A stretch of DNA of 21,454 nt from Prevotella sp. CAG:755 (GCA_000431275.1 HF989222.1:22701-44154); one strand, 5' to 3'; counted from the stretch's first letter, positions 6,723-15,819 are shown. A program made the numbers and translations. The notes: generated by a model from the sequence alone, not told the origin.

Positions 6723-9494
6723 TTAAAGTTTCTGCTTAACTTCGATTTCTTGGAAAGTCTCGATGATGTCGCCCTCCTTGATGTCGTTACAGTTGGTCAG
6801 ACTGATGCCGCATTCAAAGTTTGTGTTGACTTCTTTCACATCATCCTTGAAGCGCTTCAGGTCATTGATGGCACCGGTGTAGACTACGATACCGTCGCGG
6901 ATGAGGCGTGCCTTGTCGCTGCGCTTTACCTTGCCGTCGACAACATAAGCACCGGCCACGTAGCCCACTTTGGAGATGTGGTAGACTTGTCGGACTTCGA
7001 GCGTGGCCGTTGTCTCCTCTTTAAGGATGGGTTCGAGCATGCCTTCCATGGCTTGCTTGACTTCTTCTATGGCATCGTAGATGACGGAGTATAGGCGGAT
7101 TTCGACACCTTGGCTCTCGGCCTGTTTGCGTGCGCCTTGGCTTGGACGGACTTGGAAGCCGACGATGATGGCCTGCGAGGCGGCTGCGAGGGTAACGTCG
7201 TTCTCTGAGATTTGCCCCACACCTTTATGGATGACGTTGACGGCTATTGTTTCGGTCGAGAGCTTGATGAGCGAGTCGCTGAGGGCTTCGACAGAACCGT
7301 CCACGTCGCCCTTGACGATGATGTTCAGTTCCTTGAACGATCCCAGCTTGATGCGTCGGCCTACTTCGTCGAGTGTCAGGATCTTGTGGGTGCGGAGGTT
7401 TTGCTCACGTTGCAGTTGCTCGCGCTTGTTGGCGATTTCACGGGCTTCTTGCTCGGTCTCCATGACGTGGAAAGTGTCGCCTGCCTGCGGCGCGCCGTTG
7501 AAGCCGAGCAGCGTGGCGGCCATCGAGGGGCCGATGTCGTTGACGCGCTGGTTACGCTCGTTGAAGAGCGCTTTGACGCGGCCGTAGTTCGTGCCGGCCA
7601 GGACAATGTCGCCCTGATGTAGCGTACCGTTGCTGACGAGCACTGTGGCGACGTAGCCACGCCCTTTGTCGAGCGATGACTCGATGATGGTGCCAGTGGC
7701 CTTGCGGTTGGGGTTGGCTTTGAGTTCGAGCATGTCAGCTTCGAGCAGCACCTTGTCGAGCAGGTCGGCCACACCAATGCCTTTCTTGGCCGAGATGTCT
7801 TGGCTCTGGTACTTTCCGCCCCATTCTTCCACGAGGTAGTTCATGGCGGCGAGCCCCTCCTTGATTTTGTCGGGGTTGGCACCGGGCTTGTCTATCTTGT
7901 TGATGGCGAAGACAATGGGCACGTTGGCTGCCATGGCGTGGTTGATGGCCTCTTTGGTCTGGGGCATGATGTCGTCGTCGGCGGCGATGATGATGATGGC
8001 GATGTCGGTCACTTGGGCGCCGCGGGCACGCATGGCAGTGAACGCTTCGTGGCCCGGGGTGTCGAGGAAGGTGATGTGACGTCCGTTTTCGAGCGTTACG
8101 TTGTAGGCACCGATATGTTGCGTGATACCGCCGGCCTCGCCTGCGATGACGTTCGACTTTCGGATGTAGTCAAGGAGTGACGTCTTTCCGTGGTCGACAT
8201 GTCCCATCACTGTGACGATTGGGGCGCGGGGTTCGAGATCTTCTTCGTTGTCCTCTTCTTCGGCCACAGCTTCCGACACTTCGGCGCTGATGAATTCTGT
8301 CTTGAAACCGAATTCGTCGGCTACGAGTTCGATGGTCTCGGCATCGAGGCGTTGGTTGATGCTGACCATGATGCCGATGCTCATGCACGTGCCGATGACT
8401 TTCGTCACGGGGACGTCCATCATGGTCGCAAGTTCGTTGGCTGTAACGAATTCCGTGATTTTCAGAACTTTGCTTTCGGCCTGTTCTTCCATGAACTGTT
8501 CCTCTTGCTGCGCGCGAACTTGCTCACGTTTTTCTTTGCGGTACTTTGCGCCTTTCGAGGCTTTCGACTTGCCTGTCAGACGGGCCAACGTTTCTTTTAC
8601 TTGTTTGGCTACGTCCTCATCGGATATTTCCGGGCGCAGGCTTTGTGCCTTGCGGTTGCGTTCCTTGTTCGAGCGTTTGCCAGCGTTCCCGTTCTGGCTG
8701 TTGTTGGTCCCGTTGTTGCGGCGTTGCTGACCACTGTGTTCGTTCACGCCGGGATTGTTGAGGTCGACGCGTTCCTTATTGCTGATGCGGGCGCGTTTTT
8801 TCTTGCCTTCGGCGGTGCCGGAGGCTGTCCCGTTTTGGCGGCCTTTCTCTTCGCGTTCCTTGCGGCGCTCTTCCTTGCTCTTCTTCTTGGGACGGGTGTT
8901 CGAGTTGATTGAGCTGAGGTCAATGGTTCCCAGCACTTTTGGACCTGTCAGCGTGGGGCTCGAATTGAGCTTGAACACGCCGTCGTCCACTGTGCCGATG
9001 GCTGATTCGCGTTCGCTTTTCGATGTAGCCGGGGCTGCTGCATTTTTTTCTGCCGCTACGTTAAGCTTTTCTGGATGGCTGGCAGGATTTTCTGTCGCAG
9101 TTTCCGTTTTTTCTGCCGCGTTGTCTGTTTTTCCCGTTTTGACAGGTGTGGACTGCGGGGCCGGTTGCGGCTTGGCGTTGAGGTCGATATGTCCTTTCAT
9201 GACAACTTTGGGGCGCATATCTTCCGGAACTTGTGTCTTGATCTCTTGGGGAGCGTTCCGCTTTTCTTTGGTTGTATTTTTCCTTCCCAGCTGTCTGATC
9301 TGGCGCTCTTTGTCTGCTTTGTCGCGGAGGGCTTGATCTGCGCCGTATTCTTTTTTCAGCATTTCATACTGTTCCTCGTTGATGGCGGCATTGGGTGTAG
9401 CGTCTACGGTGATGCCTTTCTTTCCGAGGAATTCAACGATGGTTTGCAGGCCGACGTTGCATTCTTTGGTTACTCTACTAAGTCGTATTTTCAT
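6723..9494 (-). CDS. infB: Translation initiation factor IF-2
   Basis: The 923-residue GTPase brings initiator tRNA to the 30S subunit. The start [20 protein letters not shown] is typical for Bacteroidota IF-2. Residues about 60-345 are a charged, variable linker. The IF-2 N2-type region follows at about 345-400. The G domain shows GHVDHGKT (431-438), DTPGHE (478-483) and NKID (532-535), followed by domains II-IV up to EVKQKL. The start lies 3 bases after the nusA stop, so the two are probably translated together. The linker at residues 121-155 is made of five seven-residue repeats ([35 protein letters not shown]) that correspond to the 21-bp repeat family seen outside genes in this window. 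Confidence 0.98.
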   Translation of the reverse strand: MKIRLSRVTKECNVGLQTIVEFLGKKGITVDATPNAAINEEQYEMLKKEYGADQALRDKADKERQIRQLGRKNTTKEKRNAPQEIKTQVPEDMRPKVVMKGHIDLNAKPQPAPQSTPVKTGKTDNAAEKTETATENPASHPEKLNVAAEKNAAAPATSKSERESAIGTVDDGVFKLNSSPTLTGPKVLGTIDLSSINSNTRPKKKSKEERRKEREEKGRQNGTASGTAEGKKKRARISNKERVDLNNPGVNEHSGQQRRNNGTNNSQNGNAGKRSNKERNRKAQSLRPEISDEDVAKQVKETLARLTGKSKASKGAKYRKEKREQVRAQQEEQFMEEQAESKVLKITEFVTANELATMMDVPVTKVIGTCMSIGIMVSINQRLDAETIELVADEFGFKTEFISAEVSEAVAEEEDNEEDLEPRAPIVTVMGHVDHGKTSLLDYIRKSNVIAGEAGGITQHIGAYNVTLENGRHITFLDTPGHEAFTAMRARGAQVTDIAIIIIAADDDIMPQTKEAINHAMAANVPIVFAINKIDKPGANPDKIKEGLAAMNYLVEEWGGKYQSQDISAKKGIGVADLLDKVLLEADMLELKANPNRKATGTIIESSLDKGRGYVATVLVSNGTLHQGDIVLAGTNYGRVKALFNERNQRVNDIGPSMAATLLGFNGAPQAGDTFHVMETEQEAREIANKREQLQREQNLRTHKILTLDEVGRRIKLGSFKELNIIVKGDVDGSVEALSDSLIKLSTETIAVNVIHKGVGQISENDVTLAAASQAIIVGFQVRPSQGARKQAESQGVEIRLYSVIYDAIEEVKQAMEGMLEPILKEETTATLEVRQVYHISKVGYVAGAYVVDGKVKRSDKARLIRDGIVVYTGAINDLKRFKDDVKEVNTNFECGISLTNCNDIKEGDIIETFQEIEVKQKL
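9046..9150. repeat. 21-bp-period tandem repeat, five units, inside infB
   Basis: Five units start at 9046, 9067, 9088, 9109 and 9130, each opening with TTTT or TTTC and followed by CTGCC, CTGGA, CTGTC, CTGCC and CCGTT. The spacing is exactly 21 bases throughout, keeping the infB frame. The stretch TGGCAGGATTTTCTGTC (9080-9096) recurs exactly at 15924-15940 in a non-coding gap. This is the longest array of the family in the window. Confidence 0.88.
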
Positions 9495-9497
9495 AAA

Positions 9498-10760
9498 TTA
9501 CTCGTCCTCAAATTCAGCTTTCAAGATTCTAAGCACTTCGTCGACCGTGTCTTCCTCGAGGTCGGCTTTTTCGATGAGCATTTCGCGCGGGGCGTTGAGC
9601 ACGGCTTTGGCCGTATCAAGGCCTATCGACTTGATGGCGTCGATGACCCATTGGTCGATTTCGTCGGCGAACTCGTCGAGATAAATGTCTTCGGTTTCTT
9701 CGCCGCCGGTTACTTCGCGGAATACGTCGATAGTGTATTCCGTCAGCATCGAGGCGAGCTTGATGTTCAGACCGCCTTTTCCGATTGCCAGCGAGACTTC
9801 TTCGGGTTGCAGGTATACTTCTGCTTTGCGGTTCTCGTCGTCGAGTTTGATGCTCGATACGCGTGCGGGGCTCAGGGCGCGTTGGATGAAAAGGCTCGTG
9901 TTGGTCGTAAAGTTGATCACGTCGATGTTCTCGTTGTGCAGCTCCCGCACGATGCCGTGGATGCGGCTTCCCTTCACGCCGACGCAGGCTCCCACGGGGT
10001 CGATGCGTTCGTCATAACTCTCGACGGCCACTTTGGCGCGTTCTCCGGGGATGCGGGCAATGCGGCGGATAGTGATGAGGCCGTCTGCTATTTCGGGCAC
10101 TTCGGCTTCAAGCAGTCGCTGCATGAACATGGGCGACGTGCGGCTGAGGTAAATCTTCGGGTTGCCGTTCGTGTTGTCTACCCTGTCAATCACGGCACGG
10201 ACCGTGTCGCCTTTATGGTAAAAGTCGCCTGGAATTTGTTGGGACTTGGGCAGCAGAAGTTCGTTATTCTCATCATCAACGAGGAGAATTTCGTTCTTCC
10301 ATATTTGATAGACCTCGGCAGCGATGACTTCGCCTACGCGGTCCTTATATTTATTGAATACGGCGTCGTGTTCGAGCTCGAGGATCTTGCTGGCCAGTGT
10401 CTGTCGCAGGGTGAGGATGGCGCGGCGGCCAAACTTTGCGAAGTCTATCGTTTCGGTAAGCTCTTCGCCTACTTCGAAATCAGGATCGATCGCGTGTGCT
10501 TCGGTGAGCGATACTTGCTTGTTCGGGTCTTTCACGTCGCCGTCGGCCACGATTTCGCGGTTGCGGTAAATTTCGAAGTCGCCTTTGTCGGGGTTGACGA
10601 TGACGTCGAAGTTCTCGTCCGAACCGAAAATCTTGGCAATGACGTTGCGGAAACTTTCTTCAAGCACGCCGACCATCGTGGTGCGGTCGATGTTTTTTGT
10701 TTCTTTGAACTCGGAGAAAGTGTCGATAAGGCTGATGCCTTCTTCTTTTTTCTTTGCCAT
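9498..10760 (-). CDS. nusA: Transcription termination/antitermination protein NusA
   Basis: The 420-residue protein binds RNA polymerase and nascent RNA and tunes pausing, termination and antitermination. The start MAKKKEEGISLIDTFSEFKE at ATG 10758-10760 gives the usual N-terminal polymerase-binding domain. An S1 domain follows at about 140-205, then KH domains with GVKGSRIHGI (about 281-290) and AIGKGGLNIKLAS (about 345-357). The C-terminus has a short helical segment (TAKAVLNAPREMLIEKADLE) rather than the long E. coli-type tail, which fits Bacteroidota. It lies between rimP and infB in the classical order. A hairpin occupies the gap to rimP, which could affect nusA expression. Confidence 0.97.
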   Translation of the reverse strand: MAKKKEEGISLIDTFSEFKETKNIDRTTMVGVLEESFRNVIAKIFGSDENFDVIVNPDKGDFEIYRNREIVADGDVKDPNKQVSLTEAHAIDPDFEVGEELTETIDFAKFGRRAILTLRQTLASKILELEHDAVFNKYKDRVGEVIAAEVYQIWKNEILLVDDENNELLLPKSQQIPGDFYHKGDTVRAVIDRVDNTNGNPKIYLSRTSPMFMQRLLEAEVPEIADGLITIRRIARIPGERAKVAVESYDERIDPVGACVGVKGSRIHGIVRELHNENIDVINFTTNTSLFIQRALSPARVSSIKLDDENRKAEVYLQPEEVSLAIGKGGLNIKLASMLTEYTIDVFREVTGGEETEDIYLDEFADEIDQWVIDAIKSIGLDTAKAVLNAPREMLIEKADLEEDTVDEVLRILKAEFEDE

Positions 10761-10803
10761 GGTTTCCTTTATCTTGTTTTTGTTTTTTGCTGCGCCGGAT
10801 AGT

Positions 10804-10835
10804 GCAGACAGCCCCGCCACGAGGGCGGGGACTGC
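10804..10835 (-). other. GC-rich hairpin between rimP and nusA
   Basis: CCCCGCC (10812-10818) pairs with GGCGGGG (10824-10830) around a 5-base loop. Flanking GCAG (10804-10807) and CTGC (10832-10835) extend the stem past short bulges. It sits 8 bases after the rimP stop and about 45 bases before the nusA ATG. On the minus strand it is followed by a purine-rich stretch, not a T-run. Confidence 0.55.
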
Positions 10836-10842
10836 TTGGAAT

Positions 10843-11310
10843 TTATTTGAACGTCAGGTAGTATTTCGTATATTTGACTTCGTCGTAGCTGAACGTGAGG
10901 TCCCGTTCTTCAATCTTGGGACGTTTGGCTCCTTCCGGCTTGACCTTCTCTTCGATAGTGACGGTGAAATGCTCGGGCGTGGCTTCTTTGAGCGTGCCGA
11001 TGAGCTTCTGGCCGGATTGCGTGAGCACTTCGACGGGTTGCCCGACGTTGATCTCATATTGTCGGAGCACCTTGAACGGCTGTCCGATACCTGCGCTGCC
11101 CACTTCGAGTTCGTAGTCTTCTTCGTCGCGGTCAAGCCGACTCTCAATAAAGCGGCTCAGTTCTACGCAGTCCTCGATCCAAACCCCTTCGGCATGGTCG
11201 ATTTCGACAACGATGCGATCGTCAGGGCTGACGGTGACGTCAGTCAGAAAATAGTCCTTTCCGTCGAGCCATTCTTCTGCCAGTTGCTTTACAACGTTCT
11301 TGTCTATCAT
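10843..11310 (-). CDS. rimP: Ribosome maturation factor RimP
   Basis: The 155-residue cytoplasmic protein assists 30S subunit maturation. The N-terminal domain starts MIDKNVVKQLAEEWLDGKDY. The signature ELEVGSAGIGQPFKVLRQYE, corresponding to the LEVSSPG motif of E. coli RimP, precedes an SH3-like C-terminal domain with GQPVEVLTQSGQKLIGTLKE. I chose the ATG at 11308-11310; a longer reading from 11364 would start inside the promoter region. The gene is first in the operon rimP-nusA-infB-cvpA-sufB, and a good promoter lies about 60 bases upstream. Confidence 0.95.
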   Translation of the reverse strand: MIDKNVVKQLAEEWLDGKDYFLTDVTVSPDDRIVVEIDHAEGVWIEDCVELSRFIESRLDRDEEDYELEVGSAGIGQPFKVLRQYEINVGQPVEVLTQSGQKLIGTLKEATPEHFTVTIEEKVKPEGAKRPKIEERDLTFSYDEVKYTKYYLTFK

Positions 11311-11374
11311 TCCAAACTGTTTGTGATTAAAGAACAAGTGAGGAACTTGTTCTAAGCCCCTCACTCTCCGACTG

Positions 11375-11405
11375 CAAAGATACGGCTTTCTTGCTGTTTC
11401 CCAAA
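11375..11405 (-). promoter_or_regulatory. Promoter of the rimP-nusA-infB operon
   Basis: On the minus strand TTTG (11402-11405) is followed after exactly 19 bases by TATCTTTG (11375-11382). This matches both elements of the Bacteroidota housekeeping promoter (TTTG, about 19 bases, TAnnTTTG). Transcription would start near 11368, leaving a leader of about 58 bases to the rimP ATG. Confidence 0.8.
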
Positions 11406-11500
11406 ATGTTTTGCGTTTTTTTTGAGCTGCCGGATATTCTTATTGTATTGCTTGGTTTGTAAGTGAGACTGCAACTGATTCTAACAGGATTTTCCAGACA

Positions 11501-11536
11501 AGAAAAAGCCCCGAACGCTTTGTGGACGCCGGGGCT
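11501..11536 (-). terminator. Intrinsic terminator of the ferredoxin gene
   Basis: On the minus strand AGCCCCG (11530-11536) pairs with CGGGGCT (11507-11513) around a 16-base loop and is followed by TTTTTCTT. The stem plus T-run is a standard intrinsic terminator, about 30 bases after the ferredoxin stop. The remaining stretch 11406-11500 shows nothing further except the upstream part of the rimP promoter region. Confidence 0.8.
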
Positions 11537-11565
11537 GGTGTGGATTACGTTGCTTTCCGCTTGTC

Positions 11566-11736
11566 TTAATTGGCAGGGCTGATGGCGCCGGAAGGACAAA
11601 CGTCGGCACAAGTGCCGCAGTCTACGCAAACATCAGGGTTGATGGAGTAGATTTCGCCCTCGCTGATAGCGCCGGAGGGACATTCGTCGATGCAAGTGCC
11701 ACAAGCGACGCAGTCGCTGCTGATTACGTATGCCAT
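11566..11736 (-). CDS. Small 2[4Fe-4S] ferredoxin
   Basis: The 56-residue protein starts MAYVISSDCVACGTCIDECP. It has two CxxCxxCxxxCP motifs, with cysteines at 9, 12, 15, 19 and at 37, 40, 43, 47. This is the clostridial-type low-potential electron carrier with two [4Fe-4S] clusters, acting in the cytoplasm with oxidoreductases such as PFOR. The ATG at 11734-11736 gives the usual family length; the frame is open to 11826 but that part overlaps the promoter. The gene is flanked by its own promoter and terminator, so it is probably a single-gene unit. Placement beside an operon ending in sufB is suggestive at most. Confidence 0.95.
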   Translation of the reverse strand: MAYVISSDCVACGTCIDECPSGAISEGEIYSINPDVCVDCGTCADVCPSGAISPAN

Positions 11737-11788
11737 GTCGTTTTGAGATTTGAGTTTGTTAATAATGTCCTTGTTCTTATCGTGCTTG

Positions 11789-11796
11789 CAAAGATA
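11789..11796 (-). promoter_or_regulatory. Likely -7 box of the ferredoxin promoter
   Basis: The minus strand reads TATCTTTG, a full match to TAnnTTTG, about 53 bases before the ferredoxin ATG. No convincing TTTG lies at the expected distance upstream, so the -33 element is weak or absent. Confidence 0.6.
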
Positions 11797-11893
11797 CGCC
11801 ATTCTTGCCACTGCCATGCCTGGCACTGCCGTTTTTCTTCCTAATTTGGAACGTATCTAAATTGTCGCCCGTATAAGATAATCCAGAGGCGGG

Positions 11894-13282
11894 CTATTGC
11901 TCGTCGATATTGCTCCCGGCATATTGTCCCATGCCGTAGAGCTTTAACTTGTTGTAGAGGGTTTTGCGGTCAATGCCTAAGAGCTTTGCCGCCCGGCTTT
12001 TGTTTCCCCGGGTTTGGAGTAAGGTTTGCGCGATGCGGCGTTTCTCTTCTTCCTCGTCGAACAAGGGGGCCGATTTGAATTCATGAAGGAGTGGGCGGGG
12101 TGTTTGGGGAGCAGGGGACGGTGTTCGGAGTTCTTCGCCGATGTCGCGGGCCGTAATGCATTGCCCGTTCGAGAGAAGGGCGGCACGTTTGACGACGTTG
12201 CGCATTTGCCGGAGGTTTCCCGGCCAGGTATAGTCGCAGAAAGCGCGGATGACGTCGGGAGCGAATCCTATGATGTCGCGTCCGAGTTCCCGGTTGGCTT
12301 GGTCAAGGAAGAATTCGGCAAATAGGGGAATGTCTTCTTGGCGTTCTGCAAGCGTTGGAATGTGGAGGGAGAACTCGTTGACGCGGTGATAGAGGTCTTC
12401 GCGGAAACGTCCGTCCTGAACGGCTTGTTGCAGGTTCTCGTTGGTGGCCGAAACCAGGCGGATGTCGACTTCAATTTCCTTGTCGGACCCCAGCGGGCGT
12501 ATGCGGCGTTCTTGTAGGGCGCGAAGCAGTTGAACTTGCACGTCGTAGCTCAAGTTGCCGATTTCGTCAAGGAACAGCGTCCCTCCGTTGGCTTCGACGA
12601 AAGCTCCGGTCTTGTCGTTGTATGCCCCTGTGAATGAACCCTTCACGTGTCCGAAGAATTCCGATGCGGCGAGGTCTCGCGGGATTGCGCCGCAGTCGAG
12701 TGCTACGAAGGGGCCGTCGCTGCGTTTGCTCAGTTCATGGATGCGATGGGCTACGTATTCTTTGCCCGTTCCGCTGTCTCCGTGGATGAGGACCGACATG
12801 GGCGTGGGAGCCACGAGCGCTACGTAGTTGTAGAGTTGGCGTGCCGGTTCGCTTTTCCCTTCGAGATATTCTTGCTTTGGCGTGGCGCTTCGTTTTGTCG
12901 GTATCGGAGCTTTCGCGGGGTGGCTGCCTTCGATGGCTTCCTCTATCTTGCGCAGAAGGATGTCGGGTTGGAGCGGTTTTGCGATATAATCTTTCGCGCC
13001 CATCTTCATGGCCGTCACGGCGGAGTCTATGTCGGCATATCCGGTCATGATTATCAAGGGACACGCAAGGCCGTTCTGCCGCATCCAGTCGAGTAGTTCT
13101 GTCCCGTCGGCGTCGGGCAGGCGGAGGTCGGAAAGCACTACGTCGGGCTGCCCGTCGTCAAGAGACTTCCGGGCTTGGCGCACGCTCGACGCTGTCGCCA
13201 CATCGTAGCCTTGTTTCGACAGCCACGTGGACAACATCTTCGACAGTGTCAAATCGTCTTCAACCAACAGTAGTTTCTTCAT
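11894..13282 (-). CDS. Sigma-54-dependent response regulator, NtrC family
   Basis: The 462-residue protein has a receiver domain (residues 1-115, MKKLLLVEDD acidic pair, phospho-acceptor D52 in VLSDLRLP, K102). A sigma-54 AAA+ domain follows, with Walker A GDSGTGKE (168-175), GSFTGA loop (215-220, a known variant of GAFTGA), Walker B GGTLFLDE (233-240) and arginine-finger region GRFREDLYHR (291-300). The C-terminal Fis-type helix-turn-helix is NKSRAAKLLGIDRKTLYNKL (427-446). It should activate sigma-54 promoters on phosphorylation. Its ATG (13280-13282) lies inside the end of the kinase gene (23-base overlap), so the two are very likely cognate and coupled in translation. I see no clear -24/-12 promoter in the window, so targets are unknown. 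Confidence 0.93.
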   Translation of the reverse strand: MKKLLLVEDDLTLSKMLSTWLSKQGYDVATASSVRQARKSLDDGQPDVVLSDLRLPDADGTELLDWMRQNGLACPLIIMTGYADIDSAVTAMKMGAKDYIAKPLQPDILLRKIEEAIEGSHPAKAPIPTKRSATPKQEYLEGKSEPARQLYNYVALVAPTPMSVLIHGDSGTGKEYVAHRIHELSKRSDGPFVALDCGAIPRDLAASEFFGHVKGSFTGAYNDKTGAFVEANGGTLFLDEIGNLSYDVQVQLLRALQERRIRPLGSDKEIEVDIRLVSATNENLQQAVQDGRFREDLYHRVNEFSLHIPTLAERQEDIPLFAEFFLDQANRELGRDIIGFAPDVIRAFCDYTWPGNLRQMRNVVKRAALLSNGQCITARDIGEELRTPSPAPQTPRPLLHEFKSAPLFDEEEEKRRIAQTLLQTRGNKSRAAKLLGIDRKTLYNKLKLYGMGQYAGSNIDEQ

Positions 13283-15791
13283 CGGACCTTGTCTTATGTA
13301 AGGCAAAGTTAGCCTTTTTTTCTGCCTCGTCGGCAAGTTTGTGCATTTCGTTTGCGATTTTTTCGACTTTTTCGGGGATGTCGTCTGTCCATCCAAAGCC
13401 GTCGCGTTGCCGTTCCCATATTTCGAAAAGGGAGGTGATTTCTGTCATGCCGAGCTGACGGTTGACGGGAAGTGCTTTGTGGCTGATGCGCGACAGTTCG
13501 CGGGTGTCGTGCCGGCTGGCGGCATCGCGCAGGGCGTCGGCTGTGGAGCGGGCCTCGCGGGCATAAGTGTGCAGGATGTCGGCTTCGGCCTCAGCGTCGC
13601 CTGCTGCATAAAAGAGCAGGGCATTCCATTGCACATCGGCGGGGCTGGCCATGTTTGTGGGGGGCAGGAGCTCCGGGCTGTCGGCTTTCCCGTCGTTTCT
13701 GTCAGCTGTTCCGCTATCATCGGGAGTGTTGGCGTGGTCCAGGCAAGCGCGCAGGGCCGACGGGCTGAACGGTTTGCGCAGGCAGGCATCGAACCCGCCT
13801 TGGCGGAAGGCGGACTGGTTGATGTCGTCGCGGGCCGTGACGGCTACGATGTGCAAGGCGTGAAGCCGGGTGTCAGGGTCGTCGCGCAGCTGGCGTACTA
13901 GGTCGAACCCGTTGAGGCCGGGCATCTGGATGTCGGTCAGTAAGACATCGAAGCGGCTCTCCCTGAGTGCCGGGATGAGGCGGGTAGGCGTGTCGAAACA
14001 GTGAACGTCATGTCCTTCGTTGCGAAGCATGGTAGAGCAGAGCTGGAGTTGAAGCACGTCGTCGTCGAGCAGGGCTACGCGCAGCGACTTTCGCCGTGCG
14101 CGAACCGCTTTCTCCTCTGGCGCCTCGTCGAGGGCGATGTCAAACGTGAACGTGCTGCCTTCGCCTTCTCGGCTTTCGACCTGTATGTCGCCACCGAGGA
14201 GCTGTGCGTTCTTGCGGGTGATGGCTAGTCCCAGTCCGAATCCTTCTTCGCCTTGGGCGTTGCTCATGCGTGAGAACTCGCCGAAAAGGCGGTTTTGCTC
14301 ATCTGCGGGGATGCCTCGGCCTGTGTCGCTCACGCTGACGGTAAGCCGTCCGTCGCGTGCGGTCACCCGCAGTGTGACACTTCCTTTTGAGGTGAATTTA
14401 ATAGCGTTGGAAAGGAGGTTCTCCGTCATCTGACGTAGCCGCAGGGGATCGCCCGTGGCGTGCGTTGTGGCGATGTCTGCCGTGTAGTTGAGGGTGAGTC
14501 CTTTGGCTTGTGCAGAAGGCTGGAAAGCCAGGCTGATTTCGCGGAAAAGGGCTGCTACGTCGAAGGGGATGTGCTCCGGTTCGACGCAATGAGCGTCGAG
14601 TTTGTGGAAGTCGAGTAGCGAGCGGACGAGGGCCAGCAGATGGTTGGCTGCCTGTCGGATGTGGTCGACGTATGAGGCCGAACGCTTGTCTGTCGTGCGT
14701 CGGCCGAGCAGGTCTGCATAGCCTAAGACTGCGCCGGCAGGGGCTTTGAGATCATGGGTGACGGCCAACATCAGCTTCTCACGGACGGCGAGCAGATGCT
14801 CGGCCCGGGCGTGGGCTGCTTCAAGCTCTTCGCGGTATCGGCGGGCCTGGCGCAGGTCGCGCCCGATGAGCAGCAGGAAAAAGACAGCCAGCAGAAGGGC
14901 ACAGCCTGTTGTTCCGGCCAGCGTGAAGGCTGCTTGGCGGCGGACTTTTCGTGCGTCGGCTGTGCGTGCGTCGGCCAGGCGCTGTTCCTCGGCGTCGAAG
15001 TCGGCCAGCAGCAGGTTGGCGCGTTGGCCGATGGCCATGCTTTCGCGGCCGATTCGCCTGATGGCCCGTTTGAGGTCGGCACTTGTTTCCACGCGGAAAC
15101 GGCGTGCCTTGTCCTGCACGTTGCCGATGAGGCCTGCCACGGTGTCGGCCGGGTTGACGTGGCTCACGAGGGTGTCGACTGATACGTCGCGCACCACTTG
15201 TTTCACCGTGACGGAATCACGCTTCGACGGCACGAAGGCTTCGGCCAAGCGACGAAAGAAACTCTTTTTCTTTGGCGGGCGCACGACGCTGTCTGTCTTC
15301 ACACTGACACGGCGTTCGACCCGCTGGTTGGCCATGCTGTCTCTGAGGCTTCGGATTTGCTCAATCTGGGCGTCGTAGAAGCTGGCCATGTCGCTGCGCC
15401 CTATCATCTGTATCAAGGTGAGCACGGACCGGCTCTTTTCGGCGACCAAGGCCCTCAGGGTGTCGAGGCGTGCTTGTTGGGGAGCGTCGGTCATGAGCTG
15501 GCGGAGCGTGTCGAGCCGGACAAGGGCCGTATCGACAAGGGCTGTGTATCGCCTGACACCGTCGGGCTGTCCTGCGCCAATGCCGACGACGGCGGTCTCG
15601 GCTTCATGAAGGGCGAGGACGAAGTCGAACGTCGCACTTCGGCGGCGGGCGATAAGCGTTTCTTCGGCGGCTGGTCGTTCGAGCACTTCGAGCTGTCTCC
15701 AAACACCGTAGAACGACGCGACGACCAAGGCCAGCAGGAGGACGTAGCCGAGAAGTATCTTGCCGTGTTCTTTCCTTTCTATTTTTTTCAT
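13260..15791 (-). CDS. Hybrid sensor histidine kinase (HisKA-HATPase-REC-HPt)
   Basis: The 843-residue membrane sensor has a first hydrophobic segment at about 12-30, a mostly helical extracytoplasmic region to about 285, and a second membrane segment at about 288-310. HisKA follows with H346 in VTHDLKAPAG. The ATP-binding domain shows NLLSNAIKFT (458-467), DTGRGIP (489-495) and GEEGFGLGLAI (514-524). A receiver domain has D620 in LLTDIQMPG and K673. A C-terminal HPt domain has H771 in ISHKALP. The expected path is H346 to D620 to H771 to D52 of the overlapping response regulator. Residues 160-210 include a basic stretch (RPPKKKSFFRRLAEAF) inside the sensor region. The ATG at 15789-15791 fits the membrane topology; the frame is open further upstream, but that part overlaps the likely promoter. 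Confidence 0.93.
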   Translation of the reverse strand: MKKIERKEHGKILLGYVLLLALVVASFYGVWRQLEVLERPAAEETLIARRRSATFDFVLALHEAETAVVGIGAGQPDGVRRYTALVDTALVRLDTLRQLMTDAPQQARLDTLRALVAEKSRSVLTLIQMIGRSDMASFYDAQIEQIRSLRDSMANQRVERRVSVKTDSVVRPPKKKSFFRRLAEAFVPSKRDSVTVKQVVRDVSVDTLVSHVNPADTVAGLIGNVQDKARRFRVETSADLKRAIRRIGRESMAIGQRANLLLADFDAEEQRLADARTADARKVRRQAAFTLAGTTGCALLLAVFFLLLIGRDLRQARRYREELEAAHARAEHLLAVREKLMLAVTHDLKAPAGAVLGYADLLGRRTTDKRSASYVDHIRQAANHLLALVRSLLDFHKLDAHCVEPEHIPFDVAALFREISLAFQPSAQAKGLTLNYTADIATTHATGDPLRLRQMTENLLSNAIKFTSKGSVTLRVTARDGRLTVSVSDTGRGIPADEQNRLFGEFSRMSNAQGEEGFGLGLAITRKNAQLLGGDIQVESREGEGSTFTFDIALDEAPEEKAVRARRKSLRVALLDDDVLQLQLCSTMLRNEGHDVHCFDTPTRLIPALRESRFDVLLTDIQMPGLNGFDLVRQLRDDPDTRLHALHIVAVTARDDINQSAFRQGGFDACLRKPFSPSALRACLDHANTPDDSGTADRNDGKADSPELLPPTNMASPADVQWNALLFYAAGDAEAEADILHTYAREARSTADALRDAASRHDTRELSRISHKALPVNRQLGMTEITSLFEIWERQRDGFGWTDDIPEKVEKIANEMHKLADEAEKKANFALHKTRSDEETTVG

Positions 15792-15811
15792 GTGCAGTCT
15801 CTTTCCGGGCG

Positions 15812-15819
15812 CAAAGATA
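15812..15819 (-). promoter_or_regulatory. Likely -7 box of the kinase/regulator operon
   Basis: The minus strand reads TATCTTTG, matching TAnnTTTG, about 20 bases before the kinase ATG. No proper TTTG is found 19-21 bases further upstream. The short distance implies an almost leaderless transcript. Confidence 0.55.

Noticed and set aside
9075..10802. A 575-codon open frame on the plus strand, antisense to nusA and infB
   Set aside because: It lies entirely opposite two strongly conserved genes, has a composition typical of a reverse-complement shadow in GC-rich DNA, and shows no known motif.
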